Shown here piece after piece: positions 53,677 to 63,267 of a stretch of 64,000 nucleotides of DNA. Source of the stretch: Paractinoplanes pyxinae (GTDB lineage Bacteria > Actinomycetota > Actinomycetes > Mycobacteriales > Micromonosporaceae); contig NZ_JAPNTZ010000003.1 of the NCBI RefSeq assembly GCF_026626335.1, forward strand, positions 186,001 to 250,000, in the 5' to 3' direction. The translations under genes and the position numbers were made by a program. The stretch's first letter is position 1; the number at the start of each line of letters is the position of its first letter. A model generated the notes under the pieces. That model had not been told where the DNA came from and searched no databases. It saw only the letters and a list, made by a program, of their open reading frames with translations.

Positions 53677-56478
53677 ATGGCCGCACGGCCGCGGGCCGCC
53701 GCCGGGAGCGAGCGGACCGCCACGATGGTCGATCGCACGCGGGAGCTCGCCGCACTGCGTGCGGGGTTGCGTGATGCCGAATCCGGGACGGCGCGGGTCG
53801 TCGTCATCGAGGGCGCGGCCGGTGTCGGCAAGACCGCGCTGCTGCAAGCCACCCGGGACGAGGCGCTGGCCGCCGGCTTCCGCGCGCTCTGGGCCCGCAG
53901 CCCGCATCTGGCCACGGCGGCGCCCTACGAGCTTCTGCGCCGGCTGCTGGGGCCCGAGGTGATGCGGCTCGGCGGCCCCGGCGCCCTGTCCGGCGCGGCG
54001 GCCTTCGCGGCGCCGCTGTTCAGCCCGGGCGCGGCCACGGTGGCCGGCGTCGACTACGGCTGCCATTGGCTGCTGGCCGCCCTGACCGACGAGGGGCCGC
54101 TGCTGCTCGCGGTGGACGACGCGCACTGGGCCGACGCCGAATCGCTGCGGATCCTGGCCGACACTGCCGAAGACCTGCAGAACGCACCGTTCGGCATTGT
54201 CGTCACCGCGCGCCCGGCGTCCGACCCTCTGGTCGAGGCCATGCTCGACCGCCTGGCCACGATCGAGGGCGCGCGGGTGCTGCGGCCGGGGCCGCTGACC
54301 GAATCCGGGGTCGCCGCCGTGCTGCGGGCCGCGTTCGGCGCCGCCCCCGACCCGGCCTTCACCCAGGCCTGCGCCCAGGCCAGCGGGGGCAACGTCTTCT
54401 ATCTGCGAGAGCTCGTGCGCCCGTTGGTGGCGGCCGGTCGCCCGCCGACGGCCGGCACTGCCGCCGAACTCGCCGCCACCGGGCCGGACGCGCTCATCCG
54501 CACCGTGCGGTGGCGGCTGGGCGAGCTCGGCCCCGCGGCCACCGCCGTCGCCCAGGCCGCGGCCGTGCTGGGCGACGACACCCCGCTGCGCCACGTCGAG
54601 GCGCTGGCCGCCGTGGACGAGGCCGCCGTGCCCGCGGCCGCGCTGCGGGCCGCCTCGATCCTGGCCCGGGCCGAGCCGGTCGGGTTCCCCCATCCGCTGG
54701 TCCGGGCGGCGGTCGAGCAGACCATCCACGAGGGACAGCTGGGCCGGCTGCACGCCCGGGCCGCCCGCGTGCTCCAACAGGCCTCGGCGCCGGCCGCTCA
54801 GGTGGCCAAGCACCTGCTACGGGCGCCGCCGGCGGCCTCGCCGGGCGTCGTCGACCTGCTGGCCGGCGAGGCCCGGCACGACCTCGAGTCGGGCTCGCCC
54901 GCGACCGCGCACCAGCTGCTGGCCCGTGCGCTGGCCGAGCCGCCGGCCCCGGCCGAGCGCCCGGCCCTGCTGCTGGCCCTGGCCGGGGCCGAGCGGGCCA
55001 CGGGCGCGCAGGCCAAGGCCCGCGAGCACCTGGCCGAGGTAGTCGAGACCGGCTCCCGCGAGCTGTCGATCTGCGCCATGGCCGAGCTTTTCGAGCTGCT
55101 GTACGAGGTCGACGACGAGGACGCCGCGGCCGGGCTCCGCCGGCGTGCGATCGCGGCCGAGCCGTACGGGAACACCCCGGCCGAGATCCGGCTGCACTCG
55201 ACGCTGCTCATGCACGTGGCCACCGGCCTCGCCGAGCCCGCGCCGGCCCGGCTGATCGACGTGGACCTGGAAGCGCTGCCGACCGGCTCGGGGGAGCAGC
55301 GCCGGCTGCTGCTCTACGCCGCCGTCCACCGCCGGGGCACCGGCCACTGCCCGCCCGCCGAGTTCCTGGCCCACCTGCGCCGGGCCGTCCACGACCTGCC
55401 CGGCCGGCGCCCGCTGACCTACTGGGAGGTGATGGCGGCGCTCGAGTCGGCCGCCTACCTGGCCTCGGTCGAGGCCATGCCCGACGCCGACCGGGTGCTG
55501 GCCCGGCTGCGGCCCGAGGTGGCCCGGCTGCGGCACATCGCCCCCGATCTGCAGGCCGAGTGGTCGCATCGCACCGTGCTGAATCGGTTGAGATGCGGCC
55601 GGTTCGAAGAGGCGCAGGTCATGCTGGGCGAGGCGGAACGGTTCGCCGAGCGGCACGGCCTCACCCTCTACGTGCGGTCCGCGCAGTCCGCCCGCGGCTG
55701 CATCCACCTCGAGCGGGGCGACTACGCCGAGGCCGCGCGGCACCTGCGGCGGGGCGCGGGCGAGGCGTTCTATCTGACCGCGCTGGCCGAACTGCTCTCC
55801 GGGCGGCCCGCCGAGGCGCTGGCCGGCCTGGCCCTGCCGAGCGACCCGGCGGCGGCGGTCACCGAGCGCGAGATCGAGTTCGAGGCCCACCTGGTGGCCA
55901 GTCACGCGTACGAGCGCCTGGGCGACCGCGACCGGGCCCGGCACGAGGCCGAGCGCGAGGTGGCCGTCCGCCGCCGGCACGGCCCGCCGTTCCGGCTCGC
56001 GCTGGCCCTGCGCCGCCGGGCCACCTTCGCGCCGGCCCGGGAGGCGGTGGAGATGCTGGCCGAAGCCTCGGCGGCCGCCACCGGAACGCCCCGCCTGCCG
56101 GTGCTGGCTCGTGTGCAGGCGAGCTACGGCGCCGCGCTGCGCCGGGCCGGGCGGCTGCGCGAGGCCCGCACCGAACTGGCCGCAGCCCTCGATTGCGCGG
56201 TACGCCTGGACATGCCCGGCCTGGCCACCAAGCTCACCGCCGAGATCCACGCGGCCGGCGGCCGCCCGCGCCGCACCCGGGTCACCGGGGTCTCCGCGCT
56301 GACCGACAGCCAGGCCGCGGTCGCCCGGCTGGCCGCCGAGGGCCGCACCAACCGCGAGATCGCCGAGACCCTCTACGTCACCATCAAGACCGTCGAGACC
56401 CACCTCGCCGCCGTCTATCGCAAGCTCGCCGTGCCCGGCCGCGAGCACCTGGGCGCCGCGATGGGAGCCGGACGGTAG
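53677..56478 (+). CDS. LAL-type LuxR regulator (AAA/STAND ATPase plus HTH)
   Basis: A 933-aa transcriptional activator. Walker A GAAGVGKT (46-53), Walker B LLLAVDDAHWAD, then long TPR-like helical repeats and a C-terminal LuxR HTH (about 870-925: LTDSQAAVARLAAEG, REIAETLYVTIKTVETH). MalT-like proteins of this kind are switched on by a ligand and ATP. ATG 53677 lies 7 bp after TAGCAT, compatible with a leaderless transcript; ATG 53725 is an alternative. It is divergent from the radical SAM operon, separated by 167 bp, and may regulate it. Confidence 0.88.
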   Translation: MAARPRAAAGSERTATMVDRTRELAALRAGLRDAESGTARVVVIEGAAGVGKTALLQATRDEALAAGFRALWARSPHLATAAPYELLRRLLGPEVMRLGGPGALSGAAAFAAPLFSPGAATVAGVDYGCHWLLAALTDEGPLLLAVDDAHWADAESLRILADTAEDLQNAPFGIVVTARPASDPLVEAMLDRLATIEGARVLRPGPLTESGVAAVLRAAFGAAPDPAFTQACAQASGGNVFYLRELVRPLVAAGRPPTAGTAAELAATGPDALIRTVRWRLGELGPAATAVAQAAAVLGDDTPLRHVEALAAVDEAAVPAAALRAASILARAEPVGFPHPLVRAAVEQTIHEGQLGRLHARAARVLQQASAPAAQVAKHLLRAPPAASPGVVDLLAGEARHDLESGSPATAHQLLARALAEPPAPAERPALLLALAGAERATGAQAKAREHLAEVVETGSRELSICAMAELFELLYEVDDEDAAAGLRRRAIAAEPYGNTPAEIRLHSTLLMHVATGLAEPAPARLIDVDLEALPTGSGEQRRLLLYAAVHRRGTGHCPPAEFLAHLRRAVHDLPGRRPLTYWEVMAALESAAYLASVEAMPDADRVLARLRPEVARLRHIAPDLQAEWSHRTVLNRLRCGRFEEAQVMLGEAERFAERHGLTLYVRSAQSARGCIHLERGDYAEAARHLRRGAGEAFYLTALAELLSGRPAEALAGLALPSDPAAAVTEREIEFEAHLVASHAYERLGDRDRARHEAEREVAVRRRHGPPFRLALALRRRATFAPAREAVEMLAEASAAATGTPRLPVLARVQASYGAALRRAGRLREARTELAAALDCAVRLDMPGLATKLTAEIHAAGGRPRRTRVTGVSALTDSQAAVARLAAEGRTNREIAETLYVTIKTVETHLAAVYRKLAVPGREHLGAAMGAGR

Positions 56479-56575
56479 GTTCCGGCGCAGACCCTAATCT
56501 CAGGGGTGACACCCTGACGCCGCCGCCCGGCCGGCGAATCGACGATGAGGAGACATCGCACCCTCGGAGGCTCCC

Positions 56576-57337
56576 ATGAGCAACTTGGACAACCGCACGG
56601 TGGCCCTGCTGGCGCCCCGCAGGCCGGTCAAGATGCCGGCGAGCCTCCGGGTGGTCGTGGCCGACGACCACCCGCTGATCCGGGCCGGCATCGGCGCCCT
56701 GCTCGCCGCCTGCCCGGACATCGACGTGGTGGCCGAGACCGCCGGCGGCGAGGACGCCGTCAAGACCGTCGCCGCCACGCTCTGCCCGGACGTGCTGCTG
56801 CTCGAGGTGCCGGGCGTGGACGGCGAGGCCGTCGACGCCATCAGCCGGATCGTGGCCGACGGGCTCAACTACTGCGCGGAACGGCCCGTACGGGTGCTCG
56901 CGCTGGCCGCCGACTACACGCCCCAGCTGGCCTGGGCCGCCATGCGGGCCGGGGCGGCCGGCTTCCTGCTGCTCTCGCGGCCGCCCGAGGTGCTGGTCAG
57001 CGCCGTCCGCGCGGTGGCCACGGCCGGCGTCTGGCTCGACGACGTGGTGGTCCGCGACCTGCTGCTCGAGCCGGTGAGCCGTACGGCCGACGGGGAGAGC
57101 TCGAACGCCCTGATCCGCCGGCTGACCGTGCGCGAGCGCGAGGTGCTCGTGCTGCTCGCGCACGGCCTGGGCAACGCCGAAATCGCCGAACGGCTCTGGC
57201 TGAGCGACGGCACCGTGCGCACCCACATCGGTCGCATCCTCATGAAGCTGCAGTGCCGCGACCGCACCCGGGCCGTCGTCGTGGCGTACCGGTCGGGCCT
57301 CGTCCGCGTCCTGCCCGACGAGGCCGTCCCGGCTTAA
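56576..57337 (+). CDS. NarL-type response regulator with atypical receiver
   Basis: A 253-aa DNA-binding regulator. The receiver domain starts at about residue 24 (LRVVVADDHPLIRAGI). The phosphoacceptor Asp is replaced by E77 (LLLEVPGVDG) and the conserved Lys by Arg (LLSRPPE), so it is probably locked in a phospho-mimicking or phosphorylation-independent state. The C-terminal LuxR HTH (about 182-245) is normal. No histidine kinase gene is adjacent. GGAGG precedes the ATG; its stop overlaps the convergent metzincin stop by 4 bp. Confidence 0.88.
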   Translation: MSNLDNRTVALLAPRRPVKMPASLRVVVADDHPLIRAGIGALLAACPDIDVVAETAGGEDAVKTVAATLCPDVLLLEVPGVDGEAVDAISRIVADGLNYCAERPVRVLALAADYTPQLAWAAMRAGAAGFLLLSRPPEVLVSAVRAVATAGVWLDDVVVRDLLLEPVSRTADGESSNALIRRLTVREREVLVLLAHGLGNAEIAERLWLSDGTVRTHIGRILMKLQCRDRTRAVVVAYRSGLVRVLPDEAVPA

Positions 57338-59235
57338 GCTTTGGCCCACACGTCGCGCGCGAGCGCCCGGGTGGCCTCGGCCGTGCTTCGGTCGAAGCAG
57401 CGCAGGGCCCGGTCGTCGTCGACCAGGGGCTTGAGGATCGCGGCGGCCAGCTTCGTCTCCTCCGGCTTGACGTCGAACGTGCCGTCGTACCGGTCGTAGC
57501 GGAGGTACGACCGGGCGAAGTAGATCCCCAGGATGCGGGTCAGGGCCGCGGTGAGCGGATCCCGCAGGGGATCGTCGAGCCGGTCCATCCGCTCGTCCTG
57601 AATGTCCAGCACGGTGTCGGCGGCCCGGTCGGACGAGCTGCCCCCGCCCAGCGACAGGAACGCGCCGACGTCCGGCTGCAGCAGCCTGATCGCGTGCTGC
57701 TCGTCCACGCGGGTCTTCGGATAGGCCACCCACACCGGCAGCGAGGCGCCCCGCAGCACGACCGTGGCCGGTCCGCCCGCCCGGCCCGGAATCGTCAGCA
57801 CCGGGGTGAGGCGGTAGCCGCCGGGCTCGGCCATCGCGAAACCGCCGGCGCCGAAGCTGAGGCTGACGTTGCGGGTGAGCGGCTTGTCGCCCGGCTCGAA
57901 GCGGCGGCGGCCCGGCGTCAGGTCGAGACACCGCTGGATCGCGGGCGTGAACGCTTGCGCCTCGCCCGGCCGGGGCGTGCCCGCCGCGTCCGTGCGCTCG
58001 ACCAGGATCTCGAGGTAGCCGGCCTTGATGTCCAGCACCCCGCGCGGCACCAGCTGAGTCCGGCCCGAGATGTTGGGCAGCGACACCTCGAGCATGATCG
58101 GCTGGCCGAACGCGAAGTAGGCCCCGTCCGGCGGCGCCACCAGCGACAGCTCGAACGCGGTGCTGGTGCTCACCGGCAGCACCGGGCGGCCGCCCGGGGC
58201 CGAGCTCCAGTAGTCGGCCGAGTGGAACGGCGATCCGCCCGGCATCACGGCCGACCGGATGCCGTGGCGCATGAAGGCCAGCTCGTCCGGGTCGAAGCTG
58301 TACGTGAAGCGCTCCCAGAACCCGTCGACCCCGCCGCCGCCGTCGTACTCCTGCGGGTAGTTCATGACCGAGGTGGAGCCGGCCCGCCCCACGGCCCGCT
58401 CGAAGCGGTGGGTCAGGTTCAGCGCGTGACCTACCTCGTGGGCCAGGGTCATGACGATCTCCCGCTCGCGCTCCTCGACCGAGGTGAAGCTGCTCTCGAT
58501 CTCGTTGACGAAGACGGCGCAGCCCTGCCGGGGGTCGGGGCCGGCGTCGTCGTACATGACGCCGTAGATGCCCGGCTCGGTCGAGCGGGACAGCCGGAGC
58601 ACCTGGATCTGCCAGTCGGCGCGGGGACCCGGATCCCGGTAGCGGTTCGCCGTCGCCTCGAGCAACGACTGGACGTTGGCGTCGTTCCACTGCCAGCCGC
58701 CGGCCTCGGCGTTGATCCGGGACGGGCGCCCGGCCGCGCGCACCTCGATGCCGGCCCGGCTCAGACAGTCCTGCAGCGAGGCCCGGACGCCGTTCACCGT
58801 CGCGAATTCCGGCACCTCGACGTCCTCCTCGGTCTCCGTCTCGACGAAGAGCACCCGGAACGCCGCCGAGACCCAGCGCACCGCGACGGCCACGGTCGCG
58901 CCGAAGGGCAGGCCCGGCAGCGGCTGGTCGAGCCGGAGCCGCACGGCCACCGAGTCGTCGCCGTCCTCGAACGGGATGACGGTGAGGCTGCCGGCGCTGA
59001 TCTGACCCCCGGCCGCCTGGGCGACCACCGACCAGCCGTCCTCCCGTCGCGCGCTCGACCGGAAGGAGGCCAGGTAGTCGCGGGGAGGGTCGCCGGCCGC
59101 GAACAGGTCGCCACTGACGATGCCGCCGTCGGTGGTATCGAACCTCAGTTCGAGGAAGTAGCGGGCGCTGTCCCCTTCGTATCTTCCTTCGCGAATGTTC
59201 TCCACGTCTGTCGATCCTGCTCGCGTGACCGGCAT
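57334..59235 (-). CDS. Metzincin-type zinc metalloprotease, multi-domain
   Basis: A 633-aa protein. The central zinc motif is H266-E-x-x-H270-x5-H276 (HEVGHALNLTH) with a Met-turn in SVMNYP about 15 residues later, hallmarks of metzincins. N-terminal ~150 residues are beta-rich; the C-terminal ~330 residues include a beta-sandwich-like part and a helical end. No signal peptide is visible, unusual for the group, so export by another route or an intracellular role must be considered. Divergent from the SGNH hydrolase gene across 152 bp. Confidence 0.8.
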   Translation of the reverse strand: MPVTRAGSTDVENIREGRYEGDSARYFLELRFDTTDGGIVSGDLFAAGDPPRDYLASFRSSARREDGWSVVAQAAGGQISAGSLTVIPFEDGDDSVAVRLRLDQPLPGLPFGATVAVAVRWVSAAFRVLFVETETEEDVEVPEFATVNGVRASLQDCLSRAGIEVRAAGRPSRINAEAGGWQWNDANVQSLLEATANRYRDPGPRADWQIQVLRLSRSTEPGIYGVMYDDAGPDPRQGCAVFVNEIESSFTSVEEREREIVMTLAHEVGHALNLTHRFERAVGRAGSTSVMNYPQEYDGGGGVDGFWERFTYSFDPDELAFMRHGIRSAVMPGGSPFHSADYWSSAPGGRPVLPVSTSTAFELSLVAPPDGAYFAFGQPIMLEVSLPNISGRTQLVPRGVLDIKAGYLEILVERTDAAGTPRPGEAQAFTPAIQRCLDLTPGRRRFEPGDKPLTRNVSLSFGAGGFAMAEPGGYRLTPVLTIPGRAGGPATVVLRGASLPVWVAYPKTRVDEQHAIRLLQPDVGAFLSLGGGSSSDRAADTVLDIQDERMDRLDDPLRDPLTAALTRILGIYFARSYLRYDRYDGTFDVKPEETKLAAAILKPLVDDDRALRCFDRSTAEATRALARDVWAKA

Positions 59236-59387
59236 TCATCGTCCGCTTTCCCTCCGATTTCCCTGTCGGATCAGGGACGCAGGAAAGCGATCTTCTGCGC
59301 CGATTCGCGTAGGCGGCCGGGCAGACGTTTTATCGGCGCCCGGAACTCAACCTGGAATGGCCGTTCTTTCCTTCGAAGGGGATCGCC

Positions 59388-60917
59388 ATGGACATCTTTC
59401 CGCAGGCCCGCAAGCCGGTCGAGGACCCGAGCCTGGGCATCGAGGTGCCGGCCGAATGGAGCGGATCGCCGCCGCACCGCCTGGTGACCATCGGCGACTC
59501 TCTCTTCCACGGGTTCCAGAGCGGCGCCGTCTATCAGACCGACCTGTCGGCGCCGGCCATCGTCGCCCACGAACTCGGCTGGCTCGACCAGTTCCGCCGC
59601 CCGCAGTACGGCGGCCCGGGCGGCCTGCCGTTCAACGTGGAGCTGCTGTTCCGTGAGCTGGAAAGCCGCCACGGACCCAGCCTGAACCCGCTCGAGGTGC
59701 CGCTGGCCCTGTTCACCGCGCGGCAGTGGATGGACCGGCTCGAGGACTACTGGGAACGCGGCCCGGGCTCGCCGGTGCCTCAGTCCACCGGCATTCCGCA
59801 CAACCTTTCCGTGTACGGGTGGGATCTGCGCGACGCCCTCGACCAGACAGTTGACGGCTTCCTGGCCCGCCTCAAGGCGCCCACCGACGGCTTTGTGAAG
59901 CAGGGCGTCGAGAACCACACCGAGCGGGCGGCGCTGCGTCTGTATCCCACGCTGCCGGTGGCGGGTCGCAGCCGTACGGTTCTCGACCTCGCCGCCGAAC
60001 TCGGTGAGGACGACCCCGACCACGGCATCGAGACGCTGGTCGTCTTCCTGGGGGCCAACAACGCGCTGCGCTCGGTGGTCGACCTGCGGGTCAGCTGGAG
60101 CGGCGACGGGTACGACGACCTCGAACGCAAGGGCGAGTACACGGTGTGGCGGCCCGAGCACTTCCGGGCCGAGCTGACCGAGGTCGACCGCAAGGTCCGC
60201 CGGATCAAGGCCCGGCACGTCATCTGGTGCACCGTGCCGCACGTGACGATCGCGCCGATCTGCCGCGGCGTCGGCTCCAAGGTCGAGCCGGGCTCGCGCT
60301 ACTTCCCGTACTACACCCGCCCCTGGATCTCGGACCGCGCCTTCGACCAGCGGCGGCACCCGCACATCACGGCCGACCAGGCCCGCGCCGTGGACAGCGC
60401 GATCGACGAGTACAACGAGGCCATCACCGGCCTGGTGCGCGACGCCCGCAAGAACGGCGCCGACTGGTACCTGCTCGACCTGGCCGGCGTGCTCGACCGG
60501 CTGGCCGACCGCCGCTACGCCGAGGATCCGAACGCCCGGCCCGACTGGTGGACGCCGTACCCGCTGCCCACCGCGCTGGCCGCGCTCGACCCGCCGCTCA
60601 CGTCCGGCTTCCTGACCGCCGACGGCCGGGGCGGACGGGCCGGCGGCGGCCTGTTCTCGCTCGACGGCGTGCACCCGACGACGGCCGGCTACGGCATCAT
60701 CGCCCAGGAGCTGATCGGGGTCATGCGCCGGGCCGGCGTCGAGTTCCGCCGCCCCGACGGCTCGGCCCGCACCGACCCGGTCACCGTCGACTTCGACCGG
60801 CTGCTGCGCCGCGACACCCTGGTCAACCACCCGCCGCAGAACCTCGGCTCCGGCCTGAAGGTGCTGGCCTGGGCGGAGGAAGCCCTCGATCTCGTCCGGC
60901 GGGCGCTGCCCCTGTGA
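59388..60917 (+). CDS. SGNH/GDSL-family hydrolase
   Basis: A 509-aa esterase/lipase-like protein with block I IGDSLFHG (Ser38), block III LGANN (about residue 226) and block V LDGVHPT (about residue 427, catalytic Asp/His). No signal peptide. The insertions between blocks make it larger than the usual 200-350 aa. It may act with the divergent metzincin; no substrate can be named. Confidence 0.85.
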   Translation: MDIFPQARKPVEDPSLGIEVPAEWSGSPPHRLVTIGDSLFHGFQSGAVYQTDLSAPAIVAHELGWLDQFRRPQYGGPGGLPFNVELLFRELESRHGPSLNPLEVPLALFTARQWMDRLEDYWERGPGSPVPQSTGIPHNLSVYGWDLRDALDQTVDGFLARLKAPTDGFVKQGVENHTERAALRLYPTLPVAGRSRTVLDLAAELGEDDPDHGIETLVVFLGANNALRSVVDLRVSWSGDGYDDLERKGEYTVWRPEHFRAELTEVDRKVRRIKARHVIWCTVPHVTIAPICRGVGSKVEPGSRYFPYYTRPWISDRAFDQRRHPHITADQARAVDSAIDEYNEAITGLVRDARKNGADWYLLDLAGVLDRLADRRYAEDPNARPDWWTPYPLPTALAALDPPLTSGFLTADGRGGRAGGGLFSLDGVHPTTAGYGIIAQELIGVMRRAGVEFRRPDGSARTDPVTVDFDRLLRRDTLVNHPPQNLGSGLKVLAWAEEALDLVRRALPL

Positions 60918-60995
60918 GGATCCGTGACGGCCGTCGCACGTGACGGCCGTCCCTCTCCGCGAAACCCCACCGGTGCGCTGGGTAGTGAGCGGGCC

Positions 60996-62705
60996 ATGAG
61001 CACATCCGCCGCCCCGACCGGGCTCACCCATCGACAGGTGCTGCAGGTGCTGGGTGGCCTGCTGCTCGGCCTGTTCCTGGCCTCCCTCGACCAGACCATC
61101 GTGGCCTCCGCCATCCGCACCATCGGCGACGACCTGCACGGCCTCAGCGCGCAGGCCTGGGTCACCACCGCCTACCTGATCACGGCGACGATCTCGACCC
61201 CGTTGTACGGCAAGCTGTCCGACATTTACGGCCGCAAGAAGTTCTTCCTGGCCGCGATCGCCATCTTCGTGGTCGGCTCGGCGGCCAGCTCGTTCGCCAC
61301 GTCGATGTACCAGCTGGCCGCGTTCCGCGCCTTCCAGGGCCTGGGCGCGGGCGGGCTGTTCTCGCTGGCCCTGGCCATCATCGGCGACATCGTGCCGCCC
61401 CGCGAACGGGCCCGCTACCAGGGCTACTTCCTGGCCGTCTTCGGTACGTCGAGCGTGATCGGGCCGGTCATCGGCGGCTTCTTCGCGGGCGCCCCGAGCA
61501 TCCTCGGCATCACCGGGTGGCGCTGGGTGTTCCTGGTCAACGTGCCCATCGGAATCGTGGCGCTGGCCGTGGTGGCGAAGGTACTGCGCGTCGACCAGGT
61601 GCGGCGCGAGCACCGCATCGACTGGTGGGGCGCGATCTGGCTGTGCGTCGGGCTGGTGCCGCTGCTGACGGTGGCCGAGCAGGGCCGCGACTGGGGCTGG
61701 GGCTCACCGCGGGCCCTGGTCGCGTTCGCGATCGGCGGGCTGGGCATCGCGCTGTTCGTGTGGGCCGAGAAGCGCATGGGCGAGGACGCGCTGATCCCGC
61801 TGCGGTTCTTCGGCAACCGCACCTTCAGCCTGACGGCGGTGGGCGGCTTCATCGTCGGCCTCGGGATGTTCGGCGGGCTCGCCCTGCTCCCGCTCTATCT
61901 GCAGATCGTCCGCGGCGCCACCCCCACCGAGTCGGGCCTGCAGCTGTTGCCGCTCACGGCGGGCCTGATGGTGGGGTCGATCGTGGCCGGGCAGCTGATC
62001 AGCCGGACCGGCCGCTACAAGGTCTTCCCGGTTGCCGGGGCCGCGCTGGCCGGGGTGGGGCTCTATCTGATCCACCTGGTCGGCGTCGAGACCCCGTTCT
62101 GGCGTACCGGCATCTACATGGCCGTGCTGGGCCTCGGTCTGGGCCTGATCCTGCAGCCGATCACGCTGGCCGTGCAGAACGCGATGTCACCGCGCGAGAT
62201 CGGCGTGGCCACCTCGTCGGCCACGTTCTTCCGCCAGATGGGCGCGACCGCGGGGACGGCGCTGTTCCTGTCGCTGCTGTTCTCGACCGTGGGCGGCAAC
62301 ATCGCCGACCGGTTCCGGACCGCGGGTCCCGCCTTCCAGCAGGCCGTTGCTAACCCGGCGGTGGCGGCCGACCCGGCCAACCAGCCGGTCGTCGAGGCGC
62401 TGCGCGGCGGCGGCGAGATGAACTCGGCGTCGCTCAACGACACGTCGTTCCTCAACCACGTGGACCCGGTGCTGGCCTACCCGTTCAAGGCCGGCTTCTC
62501 CGACTCCATGGACATGATCTTCCTGATCGCCGCCGGGGTCATGGTGCTCGGCCTGCTGGTCTTCCTGTTCCTCCCGGAGCTTCCGCTGCGTACCAAGGCG
62601 GGATCGGCCGCCCTCGAGGAGGAGACGGCCGGTTCCCCGGCCCCCGACGACTCCAGGCCGGACGCCGCCGGCACCCCTGTCCGGCGTGGTTCCGGGCCTG
62701 AGTAG
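60996..62705 (+). CDS. EmrB/QacA-type MFS drug exporter (DHA2 family)
   Basis: A 569-aa membrane protein with fourteen predicted spans, motif A GKLSDIYGRKKFF, motif D1 LASLDQTIVASAIRTIGDDL and antiporter motif C (SSVIGPVIGG). Proton-coupled export of toxic compounds or secondary metabolites. ATG 60996 follows the SGNH gene by 78 bp; the frame is open earlier but without membrane sequence. Confidence 0.93.
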   Translation: MSTSAAPTGLTHRQVLQVLGGLLLGLFLASLDQTIVASAIRTIGDDLHGLSAQAWVTTAYLITATISTPLYGKLSDIYGRKKFFLAAIAIFVVGSAASSFATSMYQLAAFRAFQGLGAGGLFSLALAIIGDIVPPRERARYQGYFLAVFGTSSVIGPVIGGFFAGAPSILGITGWRWVFLVNVPIGIVALAVVAKVLRVDQVRREHRIDWWGAIWLCVGLVPLLTVAEQGRDWGWGSPRALVAFAIGGLGIALFVWAEKRMGEDALIPLRFFGNRTFSLTAVGGFIVGLGMFGGLALLPLYLQIVRGATPTESGLQLLPLTAGLMVGSIVAGQLISRTGRYKVFPVAGAALAGVGLYLIHLVGVETPFWRTGIYMAVLGLGLGLILQPITLAVQNAMSPREIGVATSSATFFRQMGATAGTALFLSLLFSTVGGNIADRFRTAGPAFQQAVANPAVAADPANQPVVEALRGGGEMNSASLNDTSFLNHVDPVLAYPFKAGFSDSMDMIFLIAAGVMVLGLLVFLFLPELPLRTKAGSAALEEETAGSPAPDDSRPDAAGTPVRRGSGPE

Positions 62706-62711
62706 CGGCGG

Positions 62712-63182
62712 TCAGGAGCAGTGGCGGGTTACGGGGGAGAGCCAGCCGGTCAGGGTGGGGCCCAGGGTCTTGTCGACGTCCTTCGTGGTCTTGATGGCGT
62801 TGAAGAACTTCTCGTCCGTGGACTTCTGGTGCATCTGGGTGGCGGCCTGTTTGCCGGCTGACTTCAGGTCGGGGTCGGCACTGGCGGCGGTTGCGTCCTG
62901 CACTGCGGTGGCGAAGGAGGCCAGGGACTGCTGGGCGGTGGCGATCGTTTTGCGGTCGGCCACCAGCTTGGTCAGGGCCTCGGCCAAGGGGGCCATGTTG
63001 GCCTGGTAGGCGCGGCCCAGCGCCTCGCAGGTGGTGCGGATGGCGGGCGGCGCGGCGGAGACGGGAGCGGGGGCGCCTGATGCTCCTTGGGCGGCGCTCG
63101 GCGGCTGGGCGGTTCCGCAGGCTGCGGCGGCAGAGATGGCGGCCACTACGAGGAGCGAGCCAAGGGCGCTGAAGGTGCGCAC
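62712..63182 (-). CDS. Small lipoprotein of unknown function, CebR-box regulated
   Basis: A 156-aa protein with a lipoprotein signal (lipobox SAAAAC, Cys about residue 22), a Pro/Ala linker and an all-helical domain (about 48-156) with two Cys (in TTCEAL and RHCS) that may pair. No family recognised. GTG start with GGAGG upstream. A perfect CebR operator lies 33 bp before the start, so it is likely induced together with cellulase genes. Confidence 0.8.
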   Translation of the reverse strand: MRTFSALGSLLVVAAISAAAACGTAQPPSAAQGASGAPAPVSAAPPAIRTTCEALGRAYQANMAPLAEALTKLVADRKTIATAQQSLASFATAVQDATAASADPDLKSAGKQAATQMHQKSTDEKFFNAIKTTKDVDKTLGPTLTGWLSPVTRHCS

Positions 63183-63214
63183 GGTGGAGGACCTCCGGGG
63201 ATGAGGCGGGGAAG

Positions 63215-63267
63215 TGGGAGCGCTCCCACCGATCCTGCACCGTACGCGCTTCAGTGGCGGTTGTCGA
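63215..63267 (-). promoter_or_regulatory. Promoter with CebR-type operator (lipoprotein gene)
   Basis: On the minus strand TCGACA (63262-63267) and TACGGT (63239-63244) are 17 bp apart, and TGGGAGCGCTCCCA (63215-63228) lies just downstream over the initial transcribed region. Perfect match to the established operator. Confidence 0.78.
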
